Source: Oenanthe sinensis
Lineage: Eukaryota > Streptophyta > Magnoliopsida > Apiales > Apiaceae
Direction of reading: 5' to 3'
DNA: 64,000 bases
Assembly: GCA_028671895.1 (NCBI GenBank)
Contig: CM053794.1
Coordinates: 44,842,501 to 44,906,500, forward strand
How positions within the stretch are numbered: position 1 is the first letter of the stretch; each line of letters starts with the position of its first letter. Shown here piece after piece: positions 24,101 to 34,970 of this stretch. The position numbers and the translations under genes are program-made. The notes under the pieces were generated by a model. That model saw only the letters and a program-made list of their open reading frames with translations, did not search any database and was not told the DNA's origin.

Positions 24101-24333
24101 CTCCATCCATCCCATTTTATGTGAGTCACTTCTTTTTGCACGTATTTCAATGTGCTTGGTAGAGGTATTTATAAATAATGTTTTTTAAATATTTTCATTT
24201 TGTATAAAAATTTAAACTTTATATTTTTATATAAAATAAAAAAAAATTAAAAATATTATTTACAAGTACCTCTACCGGAAGCATTGAAATGTGTGAAAAA
24301 ATCAAAGAGAAACATAATTAAGGACGAATGAAG
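24101..24333. mobile_element. Stowaway-like MITE
   Basis: The left end CTCCATCCATCCCATTTTAT and the inverse of the right end (CTTCATTCGTCCTTAATTAT) form degenerate terminal inverted repeats, flanked by TA on both sides. The inner arms also pair ('gtagaggtatttataaataat' with its inverse around 24260). It is 233 bp with no coding capacity. Confidence 0.78.
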
Positions 24334-25098
24334 TATTATATATGATATTTTTTATTAAATAATTTTTTAAAATAATGTGTGTACATCATGAGTTATAATA
24401 TATTATATTTAAATTAATCGAATAATGATATAGATCAGATTGCAATAGATTGGTCGAAAAATCATAGAACTCATACCCAGTTCATTAGGTTTAGTTTCAT
24501 GTATGAACCGAAAATAGGACCGGTTTTTTATTTGATTTTATCGAGAAACATGAACCCTCTACTGATTTTCTAGTAAGTTTGTGATTGGACATGTTATTTA
24601 TGATATGAGTAAATTATTAACACACAATATTATAATTAGTTTGAAAGAAAGTTATTTTAAATAAAATTCAAGATATACAGTATTTAAATTTAAATATGTA
24701 GAAGTCTATATATATATAATAAAAAATAAATATATGATTATAGATGATACTGGGTGTATGATTTATATAATAAGGTTTTAAAAATAAACGTAAGAATTCA
24801 TTATAAACTTAGATTTAATATTCAATAAAAAAATAGATATAATATATGAGACTAAAGGTTTAATTTTTAATAATTATACAAATTCATTTATTTTTAGCAT
24901 TAATTAATAAATAGTGTAATTTTTGTTATTTTATATTTAATAGAAGTATATTTTTAATTTTACAATTATTTTATTAGTTCAATTTGTCTTTATGTTAATT
25001 TATTATGTATAAAATTATATATCTATTAATATATAAATTATAAAATACTCCTGCTACCCGTGTGTGTAGCACATACATATAATATAGTGTTTATATAA

Positions 25099-25452
25099 AG
25101 AATGACAAAAATATCAATTTTTTAAATAGCTTTGTACAAAAATGACTGTTTTTAAAAAGTTGGTCATCTATACCCATTTTAACATCGCCAAAATGTGAAA
25201 TGTGTGTATGTGATACGCATTTGGTAAAAGGGTGTCTTTTATATTTTATTATGATGCACTTTTTCCAAATGTGTATTTTATATATTAAAAAAAATTAACC
25301 AGACAACCCATTAGAACATGCGTATCATATACAAATAAAATACCCCTTTTCGAAATGCGTATTTTAATGGTTATTTTTTGTCAATGCTTTCAAAAATTGT
25401 CATTTTTGTTATAATTATTTAAAAATTGTTATTTTTGGTCATCACCCTTGTT
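25099..25452. mobile_element. Possible MITE with degenerate ~50-bp inverted ends
   Basis: The left end 'aatgacaaaaatatcaattt' and the inverse of the right end 'gatgaccaaaaataacaatt' match in order over about 50 bp; between them two 'atacgcat' blocks also lie in inverted orientation. The target duplication is unclear, so the superfamily is not assigned. Confidence 0.5.
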
Positions 25453-25553
25453 TATAATGATAAAACCAATACCTGGTGTTTGTTTTAATTTTTTTAAATT
25501 TAAACCCTATACCTCAAACATGTATGAGTTTTTGATATCTAAGGGAAATGTGA

Positions 25554-26578
25554 TGTTTCCCAGAATAATCAATCTATTACAGAAGGGGGGTTGAATGTAA
25601 TAGTGCCTGTAAATCGATTATGAACACAAGTATGTTGAATGGAATACTGTTTTGTATTAATAATGAACTTGAATACAAAACTCTCTCAAGATATAAAGTT
25701 CTTAAGAGCTGCTAGGTTACAAGATATTGCTTTTATATAAATTCTTAATTCGATATAATTCGACATTGAATTATAACCTATCTCTGTGTTTATATAGACA
25801 CAGCTACAAATACAATTACAAAACAGATTATGATAAGAATAGATTTAATAAGGTAATTAGACTTGCACTTGAATTCCTTCTTACTATCCAAATCAGACTC
25901 TGATTTGTCTATTTCCTTTTCTGATAAACTCTGTCGGTTGATAATCTCTGATAGAGCATTCTCTGTTAGAGTAAACTCTGATCGAGTATTCTCTGATAGA
26001 GTAAACTCTGACCGACAGCTTCCTTAATTTTCCCTTTCCTTCCCATAGCATATCTGCAATAAATTTGTTTTGATCTTCGAAAACTTTCCTTTAAACTAGC
26101 TGTTTGAATCAACCGAATACTCATCTCCTTTAAGCTTCGAGAAGTCAGGCTGTGAGCTAATCAATCGAGTACTTGTGAGACTTCTCGATTGGTAAATATC
26201 CGTTGATGACTTCTCGATCAATAAATATCCGTTGATGACTATATATCCGTTGATGAGTTCTCGATCAGGAAATATATGTTGTCGAGTTCTCGATTGATAA
26301 ATATCAGTTGATGACTTGAGTTCTCGATTGATAAATATCAGTTGATGACTTGAGTTCTCGATTGATAAATATCAGTTGATGACTTGAGTTCTCGATCGAT
26401 GACTTCTCGATTGGCTTTATCAGTCGATGACTTATCGATCAGTTGATGACTTATCGATCGATATTTATCAGTCGATTGCTTCTTGCAGATAGATATCCGT
26501 TGATTGATTCTTGCAGATAGACTGTGCTAAATCTTGTTCTAGTATTTTGTACATCATCAAATTAATATATTCCTAACA
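25554..26578 (-). repeat. 3' LTR of the copia element (in element orientation)
   Basis: 1025 bp, bounded by TG and CA. Compared with the other LTR it has one extra copy of a 34-bp unit ('gttctcgattgataaatatc...') at about 26290-26390 and about 15 extra bases in an 'actctgat' repeat region (about 25985-26000). Confidence 0.93.
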
Positions 26579-26656
26579 ATCTCCCCCTATTTATGCTTTA
26601 TAAACAATGAAGCATAAATCAAGATTTGATGATGTCAAAACTAAAAAATGAAATAA

Positions 26657-29207
26657 TTAATCTAGAACAGTATAAAATAAACATTTCTTATTTGTTTCTC
26701 CTTGAGGAATCACCTTTCTTGAATCACTTTTCTTCTCCCCCTTTTTGACATCATCACCACCTGTGACAACCAAAAGAATCTGTGCTAAGACTGTGGAGAA
26801 AGTGAACTGTGCTGCAACTACTGAATCAACCTTTGTGGTTAAGTCAGAGACTGTTGTTTGGAGAGAAGCTTGAGTGGTAGTAATATCAGCAATAACATCC
26901 TTGAAAGCTACTTCTGTGAATAAGTGAAGGGAGTGAATTCTGTCAAACAACAAAAATGAATTTTCATCCATCCCCTGCTTCAACTCTGTGGAAAATCTTG
27001 ATCCCAATAAGTAAAGCTAGGTTCAGGATACCCTAATCTCTCATCCTCACAGTGGGGTTGGGCACCCACTCTCTCATTCTCACTCAGGCTCTCTACAGCC
27101 GTATCTACATCTCCTTTTGCCTGGTCCAGTGCCAGCCTCTCAATTATTATTATTATTATTATTTTTTCACTCAATTTGGAAGGTGCACTCAAAAATCCTA
27201 CAGAAGAGGGGTTGAGAGAAGAATTATGTGCTACAATACCTGAACCTCCTTGATGGAGGGGAACCCCTTCAAATGTCTGAAGGCTAGGGGTTTCCACCAA
27301 GGGGTGAGCAGCAACAGAGTCTGAACCCTTACAATCATCTTCTTTCTTTTCAGAGTCTGTTGGCTCCAGTATGCCAGTCTCAGGGTATACTCTAGACTTT
27401 GACTGCTTCAGTATGACTTCATTAGAAACCAGAGTCTGAGTGTCAGCATCTTTGACTGTTGGTGCATGAGACTCCCCCTCAAGGTGGATAGACTCTGATA
27501 GAATAGATTTGGAAATTTCTTCATGAGCATCAATCAGAGTTTGTCCTCCCATATCATTGGGGTTCTCATCAGCTTTTTGGTGAGTTGTCAAGGAGGGCCT
27601 AACAGCATACTCCCCTGCCCCACTATCACCCAACCTCTGACTAGGTGGTTCTTGTGTGGGTGAGGCAGACTGAGCATCTTTATCACTAGTCACCACTGGT
27701 GCACTAGTCCCATCCTCCAACTACCTTTCACTACCTGCTACCTCCTGTGGTTCTTCCATAGTCAATGCATCCAAGTGTTTATTTAGAAAAGTCCTTGCAT
27801 GGATGACATTAATGGCCTGGGAAAGAGTCATGTTAAAGGAGTCCTGCAGTTCCCTTGCAATCTTCTAATAATATGAGCCCTTGAGTTGATCCAATCTACC
27901 TTCATAGGTTGTATAGATGTATTCGTTGGCCACCTTTCCTACAATGTGGACTAGAAAGTCAACCACCTGTCTTGACAGAGGTTGAACATGAGAAATCCAT
28001 TAAATGGCTGTCCTGTAGGTAATTTCATTATCCCAAATTGCTTCATAGTCAAAAACTGGTTGCTCAATCTCAGTTTCCAACTCGGCAACATACTCTGATT
28101 CCCTCCTTATGTGGACCTTAAGCCTTTTAGGCTTCTTTGAAATTTGCTGTTCAAAGTCTGGCACACCTAGTGCTTTGAGAACTTCATTTGTCTTGCCTTC
28201 TATGAGCCCAGCTGCTTGTACTTGTAATGAAGAGTTGAATAGGTAGCTGTATAGATTTTTGACCACATCCTGTGTAGACATTTGTAGCTCCTGTTCCATT
28301 CTCTTCCTTAGGGCTTCATAGGTTGTAAGAAAATCCAAGACTTGAGATTTAGTCTGATATTGCCCTGGATCTTCAACTGATTCCACCAAAGGATATAGGA
28401 ATAGCAGTACCTCATCACTTAGAATAATGATCTCATCAATTAGACTTGAGGCTGCATCCAATGGCATTCCTTCCCGAAATGTGTCATGATCAGAGTCTAA
28501 AGGCAGTCTAGACTCTGACTCAACATTAGACTCTGGTTCAGGTGTTTTCTTGATTTCAGAGTCTGGCTCTGCAGGAGCTTTGGGAGCATCTGTTTTCTGC
28601 AAAACAGGGTTAGTAATAATAACAGGCTTGTGTGTGTGTGCAGAATAAGCCTTCCTTAACCTTCTGTACTTCTTAGCAAAAGATTTCTCAGGAGACTCAA
28701 TATGAGAATCCTGAGGTGCTTCCCTAGGTTTTTCAGAGTCTGTAGCCTTTTGAGAGTCTACAGACTTGGCTTGAAAGTTAGATTCAGGTGCATCATTACT
28801 TTCCTTTAACAAAGAAAGTCCTTCAATAACCTGTCTCTCTAGAGGGTTGAGCTTCTCATCACTTTGCTCATCTATAAGCCTAGTTTGTACCAATCTCCTT
28901 CTTTTTGCAACTGGTGCCTTTTGAGAGACACCAGAGGTTGGTTTTCTAGATAGTGATTTCTTAGATTGTTTAGTGGAAGGTGATTTGGCTACTTGGGTAG
29001 GTGCAGGGGGATTCTCCAAAACTTATTCCTGCACCATTTCACCAAAAAAAAAAATGAAGCATTGTAGATAGAAGGTTTGTAGGTGGAGAGTTTTACCTGA
29101 ATTACCTGTTGATATGTCATGGCAGGTAGACTCTTCTTCTTGTCATCAATTCTCTTAATGTCAGAGAATATCCTTCTTTGCTGTTTGTATTCCCCATACT
29201 CTGACAT
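26657..29207 (-). pseudogene. Third ORF of the copia element (Sirevirus envelope-like position), broken
   Basis: It lies between pol and the 3' LTR, where Sireviruses have a poorly conserved, so-called envelope-like ORF. An ATG-started stretch at 29207-29106 is followed by a possible 77-nt intron (29105-29029) and then a long open frame (29028-28000, interrupted by TAA at 29023-29025). The same frame continues to about 26980 with stops TAA at 28000-28002 and TAG near 27865 and 27721. A frame change near 27000 then leads to 26657. The protein is charged, Ser/Asp/Glu-rich at its start, with a Lys/Arg cluster (APVAKRRRLVQTR) and no obvious membrane span in the long part. The function is unknown; 'envelope-like' reflects position only. 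Confidence 0.65.
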
Positions 29208-29230
29208 ATACTCTGAGTGTCTGAAACTTG

Positions 29231-32200
29231 CTAAGTTGAGCCACTTGTCACCATCCCTAATTCAGAAACCAGTCTGTTAAATGTTGCTTCAGGCAAAGGC
29301 TTGGTGAATATATCTGCTAATTGTTGATCTGTAGGAACAAAATGTAATTCAATTGTGCCTTCCTCCACATGTTCCCTTATGAAGTGATATCTGATACTGA
29401 TGTGCTTTGTTAGAGAATGTTGAACTGGATTTCCTGTCATTGCAATAGCACTTTGGTTATCACAATAAATAGGAATATTTGAAAATTTCAAACCATAGTC
29501 TAGCAATTGATTTCTCATCCATAAGATCTGTGCACAGCAGCTTCCAGCAGCAATATATTCAGCCTCTGCTGTTGATGTTGAAATCGATTTCTGTTTCTTG
29601 CTTTGCCATGACACAAGTCTTCCACCTAAAAATTGACAACTGCCACTTGTGCTTTTCCTGTCAATCTTGCATCCTGCAAAGTCAGCATCTGAATAGCCTA
29701 TTAATTTGAAATCAGATTCTCTAGGATACCATAAGCCAAGATTAGCAGTGCTCTTGAGATATCTGAAAATCCTTTTCACAGCAATCAAATGAGGTGCTCT
29801 TGGATTTGCTTGAAATCTAGCACATAGACATGTGGCAAACATGATGTCTGGTCTACTTGCAGTCAAATAAAGTAGAGAACCAATCATTTCTCTGTATGCA
29901 GTAATATTAACAGGTTCTCCAGTGTCTTGATCAAGTTTTGTTGCAGTAGCCATGGGAGTTGTAGCAGATGCAGAATCTTGCATTTGAAATTTAGTGAGTA
30001 GATTCTTTGTATATTTGGACTGATTAATGAAAATGCCTTCCTCAGTCTGTTTCACTTGTAAACCTAGAAAATAACTCAATTCTCCCATCATGCTCATTTG
30101 ATACCTGGACTGCATTAACTTTGAAAATCTTTCACAGAGTTTCTCATTAGTGGAACCAAATATAATATCATCAACATATATTTGAACCAATAATAAATCC
30201 TTACCTTGAGTTCTGTAAAATAAGGTTTTATCAATTGTTCCTCTAGTGAAACCATTTTCAAGTAAGAATAGAGCCAGAGTTTCATACCAGGCCCTTGGTG
30301 CTTGCTTTAGTCCATATAGAGCTTTATCCAGTCTGTAGACATGACTTGGATATTTTGTATTGACAAAGCCAGGTGGTTGTTCAACATAGACTTCTTCTTC
30401 AAGTTCACCATTTAAAAATGCACTTTTAACATCCATCTGGTAGACCTTGAATTTCTTATGAGCAGCATAAGCAAGAAAAATTCTGATTGCCTCAAGTCTA
30501 GCTACAGGTGCATAGGTTTCATCATAATCAATCCCCTCCTGTTGAGAATAACCTTTGGCTACCAGTCTTGCCTTGTTTCTTGTAATTATTCCATCAGAGT
30601 CTGTCTTGTTCCTGAATACCCATTTTGTGCCAACAATAGATCTGTTCTTTGGCCTTGGGACTAGGGTCCAAACTTCATTCCTTTCAAACTCATTCAATTC
30701 TTCCTGCATTGCAGTAATCCAATCTGCATCTTTCAAAGCATCTTCAACCTTCTTTGGTTCTGTTTGTGAAAGAAAACTATGAAATAGACATTCATTTTGA
30801 GTAGCTTTTCTTGTTTTTATTCCACTTTCCAAATCACCTATAATTAAATCAGGTGTGTGATCTTTGGTCCATTTCCTTGGATGTGGAAAGTTCCTTGAAC
30901 TAGATGCTCCTCCATGATCTGTGCCTTCATAGAATGATCCTTCTGTAAATGATGATCCTCCCCCTGAAGATGTGTTTCCATCAGTATTTGATGTCTCAGA
31001 GTTTATGTACTCAGAGTTTGAATTATCAGAGATTGAGGTATCAGTGTTTGTGGTCTCAGAGTTTGAATGATCAGAGTTTAGGGTTTCAGAGTTTGTGTTG
31101 TTCAGAGTTTGGTCAGACTCTGATATTTCAATAGTTGAATCTCCAATGTCAGTATTTGATTGATGTTGCTCCCCCTCAACATGTGCAGTTTCTTCAATTT
31201 CTATTTCAATCATTTCTGAATCAGAGTTTAAAGAATCAGAGTTTGCTTCTCCAGGATTTGGTTGATCAGTGTTTATCTCGTTAGAGTTTATTTTCTGCAG
31301 TTCATTCTCAAATCTCAGAGTTTCCTGTGCATCTTTATCATGTAACCCATCTATCTTCCCTTCATCAAAGGAGACATTAATTGATTCCATGACTGTCCTT
31401 GTCCTTAAGTTGAATACTTTGAATGCCCTTGAAGAGGTTTTAGAAGTTGTTGCATATCCAATAAAAATTCCTTCATCTGCTTTAAGTTCAAACTTCTTCA
31501 ATTGTTCAGGATGTGTTTTGAGAATAAAACACTTGCATCCAAAGATGTGAAAGTACTTGACATTTGGCTTTCTTCCTTTCAAAGATTCATATGGAGTCAT
31601 TCCATGTTTGTTTATTAAAGAACAATTCTAAGTGATGCATGCAGTGTTCACAGCTTCTGCCCAAAAATAAGTAGGTAGTTTTGCTCCTTCTAGCATTGTT
31701 CTGGCAGCTTCTATTAAAGTTCTGTTCTTTCTTTCAACTACACCATTTTGTTGAGGTATGCCAGGTGCTGAGAATTGTTGAGTAATACCTTTTGTTGAGC
31801 AGAATTCCTCCATTGTTGAGTTATTAAACTCTGTTCCATTGTCACTCCTTAAATTCTTTACTTTGTGAGTTGATCCATTTTCAATCATTGCAATATGATC
31901 AATGATTGTTTCTGCAGTTTCATCCTTCTTGTGCAAAAAGTACACCCAAGTAAATCTAGTGAAATCATCAACTATTACCAGAGTGTATTTCTTCTTTCCA
32001 ATGGACATGATGTTAACTGGACCAAATAAGTCAAGATGCAATAGATGAAAAGGTTGATCAATAGAGTTTTCAGTTTTGCTCTTGAAAGATGTCTTCCTTT
32101 GTTTGGCCTTTTGACATGAATCACAGAGTCCATCAGGATGAAATTGAACTTTTGGAAGACCTCTAACTAGGTCCTTCTTCACTAACTCATTAATGTTTCC

Positions 32201-32651
32201 AAAGTTCAAGTGACACAACTTTTTTGTGCCAATTCCAGCTTTCCATTGGTGATGCCTTTCCAAGTAGACAGGTTAAGGGACCATTAGAATTAACATCCAA
32301 GCTAGCTTCAAATAGGTTATTATGTCTGTGGCCAATAAGAACTACTTTTCCATTCTTCTTGCTTTTCACTTCACAATGAGTTCCATGAAATTCCACAGAG
32401 AAACCTCTGTCTGTCATTTGACTCACACTGAGCAGATTATGTTTGAGTCCTTCAACCAGAGCTACTTTTTCAATGATGACATTTCCAATCACAATGTTGC
32501 CATATCCCAGTGTTCTTCCTATGTTGCCATCTCCATAAGATACTGCTGGGCCAGCCTTCTCCTCAAACTCTGAAAGCAGGGATTTATTTCCAGTCATATG
32601 TGCAGAACATCCACTATCAATCACTAGAATGTTCTTTCTGTTTCCCTGCAA
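29231..32651 (-). pseudogene. Copia pol: protease, integrase, reverse transcriptase, RNase H (broken)
   Basis: In coding order: protease with the DSGCSAHMTG motif (near 32620). Then the pre-integrase zinc-binding region, with a frame change at the poly-A run 32220-32225 (one extra A). Next comes the integrase core with LHLDLFGP, SDNGTEF and the Glu of VVERKNRTL (31650-32080). A premature TAG stands at 31628-31630. After it come a Ser/Asn/Asp/Thr-rich linker (about 30950-31300), reverse transcriptase with the catalytic YVDD (about 30165) and RNase H ending in [12 protein letters not shown]. The RT/RNase H frame (31600-29231) is fully open. The protease frame is offset from gag. The frameshift and the nonsense codon make this copy defective. 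Confidence 0.9.
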
Positions 32652-32665
32652 TCAGTAAATGCAAT

Positions 32666-34921
32666 TTAATTAGTAGTTATGGGGACCCAAACTAGTTTGG
32701 GTCCTTTCTTTGAAAACTTGTTAACTTTTGCAGCAGAAGTTCTTTTGTCAGAGTTTGTGTTAACAGAGTTTACATGATCAGAGTTTGCATTCACAGATTT
32801 TGTACTGTCAGAGTTTACACTCCTTTTATCAGACTTTATCACATATATTTGCTTGACAGTATGTTTTGGAGAATTACTTATTCGAGGCTGTGGTTTGTAA
32901 GAATTGTAATACAAATTATGATAATCTTTGCATGTATAAATGGTATGCCATAAACTACCACAATGAAAACAGGGATTGTTTCTTGTTTGTTTTCTAGCCT
33001 CAAACCTAGGTCTTTCAGGTTCTTTCTTTTTCTTGTGTTTGCAATCAATAGCAAGGTGATTAAAATTACCACAAGTAAAACAGGTTTTCCTAGGAGCATC
33101 AGGGATATTCATGTAATTATTCTCCTTAGTAATTCCTACTTTACCATTCCTATTTCTTTTCACCTTTTTAGATTTCTTAGTGACTGCCTTCAACTTTTCT
33201 TTAAGTTGCTTCTGTGAAAGTAACCCTACATTCACCTTTTTAGAGTCTAGCACACTATTGTTTTTAGAGCATTCAGGGAGAGTTTTCTTATTATCACTAG
33301 CTCTAACAAACTTCACAGGTTCACTCAATGTTCCTTTTGTGTGTGAATTAGTGTGAATTTCTTTATCAGATTCATAACCTAAGGCAGATGTCCAATTCTT
33401 TTCAGAAAGCATTTGTTGGACCTTCTTACCAGAGTTTGTCCAAACTTTGAAGGTCTCTTTTTCCTTAGCTATCTCAGATTTCAAATATGTGACTTGTATT
33501 TCCAACTGAGTTTGCATGTGTATAGCATTCTCACAGTCTTTCTTAAAGCTAAGCATGTGTACAAGTTCAGTTTCAAGAAAGTCATTCCTAGCATTCAGAG
33601 TTTGTATTTCAGATTTTAATCTTTCATTCTCAAGAGACTGTGACTTAAAGCTAACATGCAAATTTCTAAGAAAAGACTTTAATTCATGAATATCTTCAGT
33701 ATCAAAATTGAAAACAGAGTTTGGTACCTTGTCAGAGTTTAAGATGGGATAATCAGAGTTTGCCATGAGAGCATAATTAGTTTCTTCTTCAGAGTCTGAG
33801 GAGTCCATCCAATCTTTCTTTGATGTGATGAGAGCTTTCCCAGATTCCTTGCTTCTGCACTCAGTAGCAAAATGTTCCATCTTGTTGCACTTGTAACACT
33901 TGACTTTTGATTTATCAAGAGTTTTTGATTTTCCATCTCTATCTTCTCTTCTTCTGAATCTGTCTTTCTTGTCTGACTCACTATGCTTCTTCTGATAGTT
34001 TCCTTGCTTCCTAAATTTTCTGTATTTCTTGAAGCTTTTGACAAACATAGCAAACATCTCCATCATGTCAGAGTCTGAAGAATTATCAGAGTTTACATCA
34101 GAGTTTGCCTCAAACTCTGATTCACTGCTATCTTGGAGTACTACTTCTTTCCCTTTCCTTGTTGAAGCCTTAAGCACCTTTTCCTTTGGTTCTTCAATTT
34201 TTGCTTCAACATTCAAAACAATAGGTCTTGCCTTGTTACTCTTTCTGTTTCTTCTTTGCTGTAACTCCAGATCATGAGTTTTCAATTTGCCATAAACTTC
34301 ATCTAAGGACATCTCATCCAAATCAGCCCTGTCTCTAATCAAGGATGTCTGCAGATCCCATTCTTCTGGAAGAGCCCTCAGAAATTTGGTGTTTGAATCT
34401 TCATTGTCATATACTTTATCCACCAAAGCCAAGTTGTTCAACAGAGTTAGAAATCTGTCATAGATATCTGTGAGGGACTCATTCTGCTTAGCCTCAAAGT
34501 ATTCATACTCTTGGATTAGAACAGATCTTCTATTTTTCTTTATCTCCTTGGTTCCTTGACATTGAACCTCCAGTGCATCCCAGATTTCTTTGGCAGTTTT
34601 GCAAGCTATTACCCTGTTAGACATTACAGAGTCAAGACTGTTATGCAGAATATTTCTTACCTTTGCATCTTTCAAGACTTCCTGTTTTCCTTCATTAGTC
34701 CATTCTTTCTTGTCCTTCAGGGTGTAATACTCAGGGATTTGTCTTCCTTCCACAATTGTAGAAGGCACCAGTTTGGTTGGTAGGTACTGACCTGTATGGA
34801 TTCTATCTAAGTAATCAGGATCAGTTGCTTCTAAGAACATCATCATCTTCACCCTCCATGTAGGGTATTCAGCCTTCTTCAATATTGGAATTCTGATGCT
34901 CTCATACTTGCTTCCAGACAT
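32666..34921 (-). CDS. Copia gag polyprotein
   Basis: An open frame of 751 aa from the ATG at 34921, the first Met after the primer-binding site; upstream in-frame codons lack a Met. It contains the copia gag/UBN2-like region (PTWRVKMMMFLEATDPD and following), a coiled-coil-prone, Glu/Lys-rich middle, and three zinc-knuckle-like motifs: CYKCNKMEHFATEC (near 33880), CFTCGNFNHLAIDC (near 33080) and CFHCGSLWHTIYTC (near 32950). Asn-Ser-Asp repeats are near the C-terminus. The long gag with extra zinc knuckles fits Sireviruses. The stop at 32666-32668 precedes pol, which is in another frame. This ORF has no visible breaks. Confidence 0.9.
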   Translation of the reverse strand: MSGSKYESIRIPILKKAEYPTWRVKMMMFLEATDPDYLDRIHTGQYLPTKLVPSTIVEGRQIPEYYTLKDKKEWTNEGKQEVLKDAKVRNILHNSLDSVMSNRVIACKTAKEIWDALEVQCQGTKEIKKNRRSVLIQEYEYFEAKQNESLTDIYDRFLTLLNNLALVDKVYDNEDSNTKFLRALPEEWDLQTSLIRDRADLDEMSLDEVYGKLKTHDLELQQRRNRKSNKARPIVLNVEAKIEEPKEKVLKASTRKGKEVVLQDSSESEFEANSDVNSDNSSDSDMMEMFAMFVKSFKKYRKFRKQGNYQKKHSESDKKDRFRRREDRDGKSKTLDKSKVKCYKCNKMEHFATECRSKESGKALITSKKDWMDSSDSEEETNYALMANSDYPILNSDKVPNSVFNFDTEDIHELKSFLRNLHVSFKSQSLENERLKSEIQTLNARNDFLETELVHMLSFKKDCENAIHMQTQLEIQVTYLKSEIAKEKETFKVWTNSGKKVQQMLSEKNWTSALGYESDKEIHTNSHTKGTLSEPVKFVRASDNKKTLPECSKNNSVLDSKKVNVGLLSQKQLKEKLKAVTKKSKKVKRNRNGKVGITKENNYMNIPDAPRKTCFTCGNFNHLAIDCKHKKKKEPERPRFEARKQTRNNPCFHCGSLWHTIYTCKDYHNLYYNSYKPQPRISNSPKHTVKQIYVIKSDKRSVNSDSTKSVNANSDHVNSVNTNSDKRTSAAKVNKFSKKGPKLVWVPITTN

Positions 34922-34956
34922 GATTATTTGATCTTTTGAGTTGAAATTTACTGCCT

Positions 34957-34968
34957 GCTCTGATACCA
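34957..34968 (-). other. Primer-binding site of the copia element
   Basis: The minus strand reads TGGTATCAGAGC, the initiator tRNA-Met complement used by most plant copia elements. It lies 2 nt from the end of the 5' LTR. Confidence 0.95.
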
Positions 34969-34970
34969 AT

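Larger units (their letters stand above)
23389..25548. other. Upstream region of the PP2C gene, AT-rich, with MITEs
   Basis: A CT-rich stretch on the minus strand near 23480-23520 and a TA run at 23443-23472 could be the original PP2C promoter or leader. Two MITE-like elements are annotated separately. Otherwise very AT-rich DNA without genes. Confidence 0.45.

Noticed and set aside
26657..29207. Calling the third ORF a viral envelope gene
   Set aside because: Only its position supports this. No signal peptide, membrane anchor or cleavage site was seen, so I call it envelope-like by position only.
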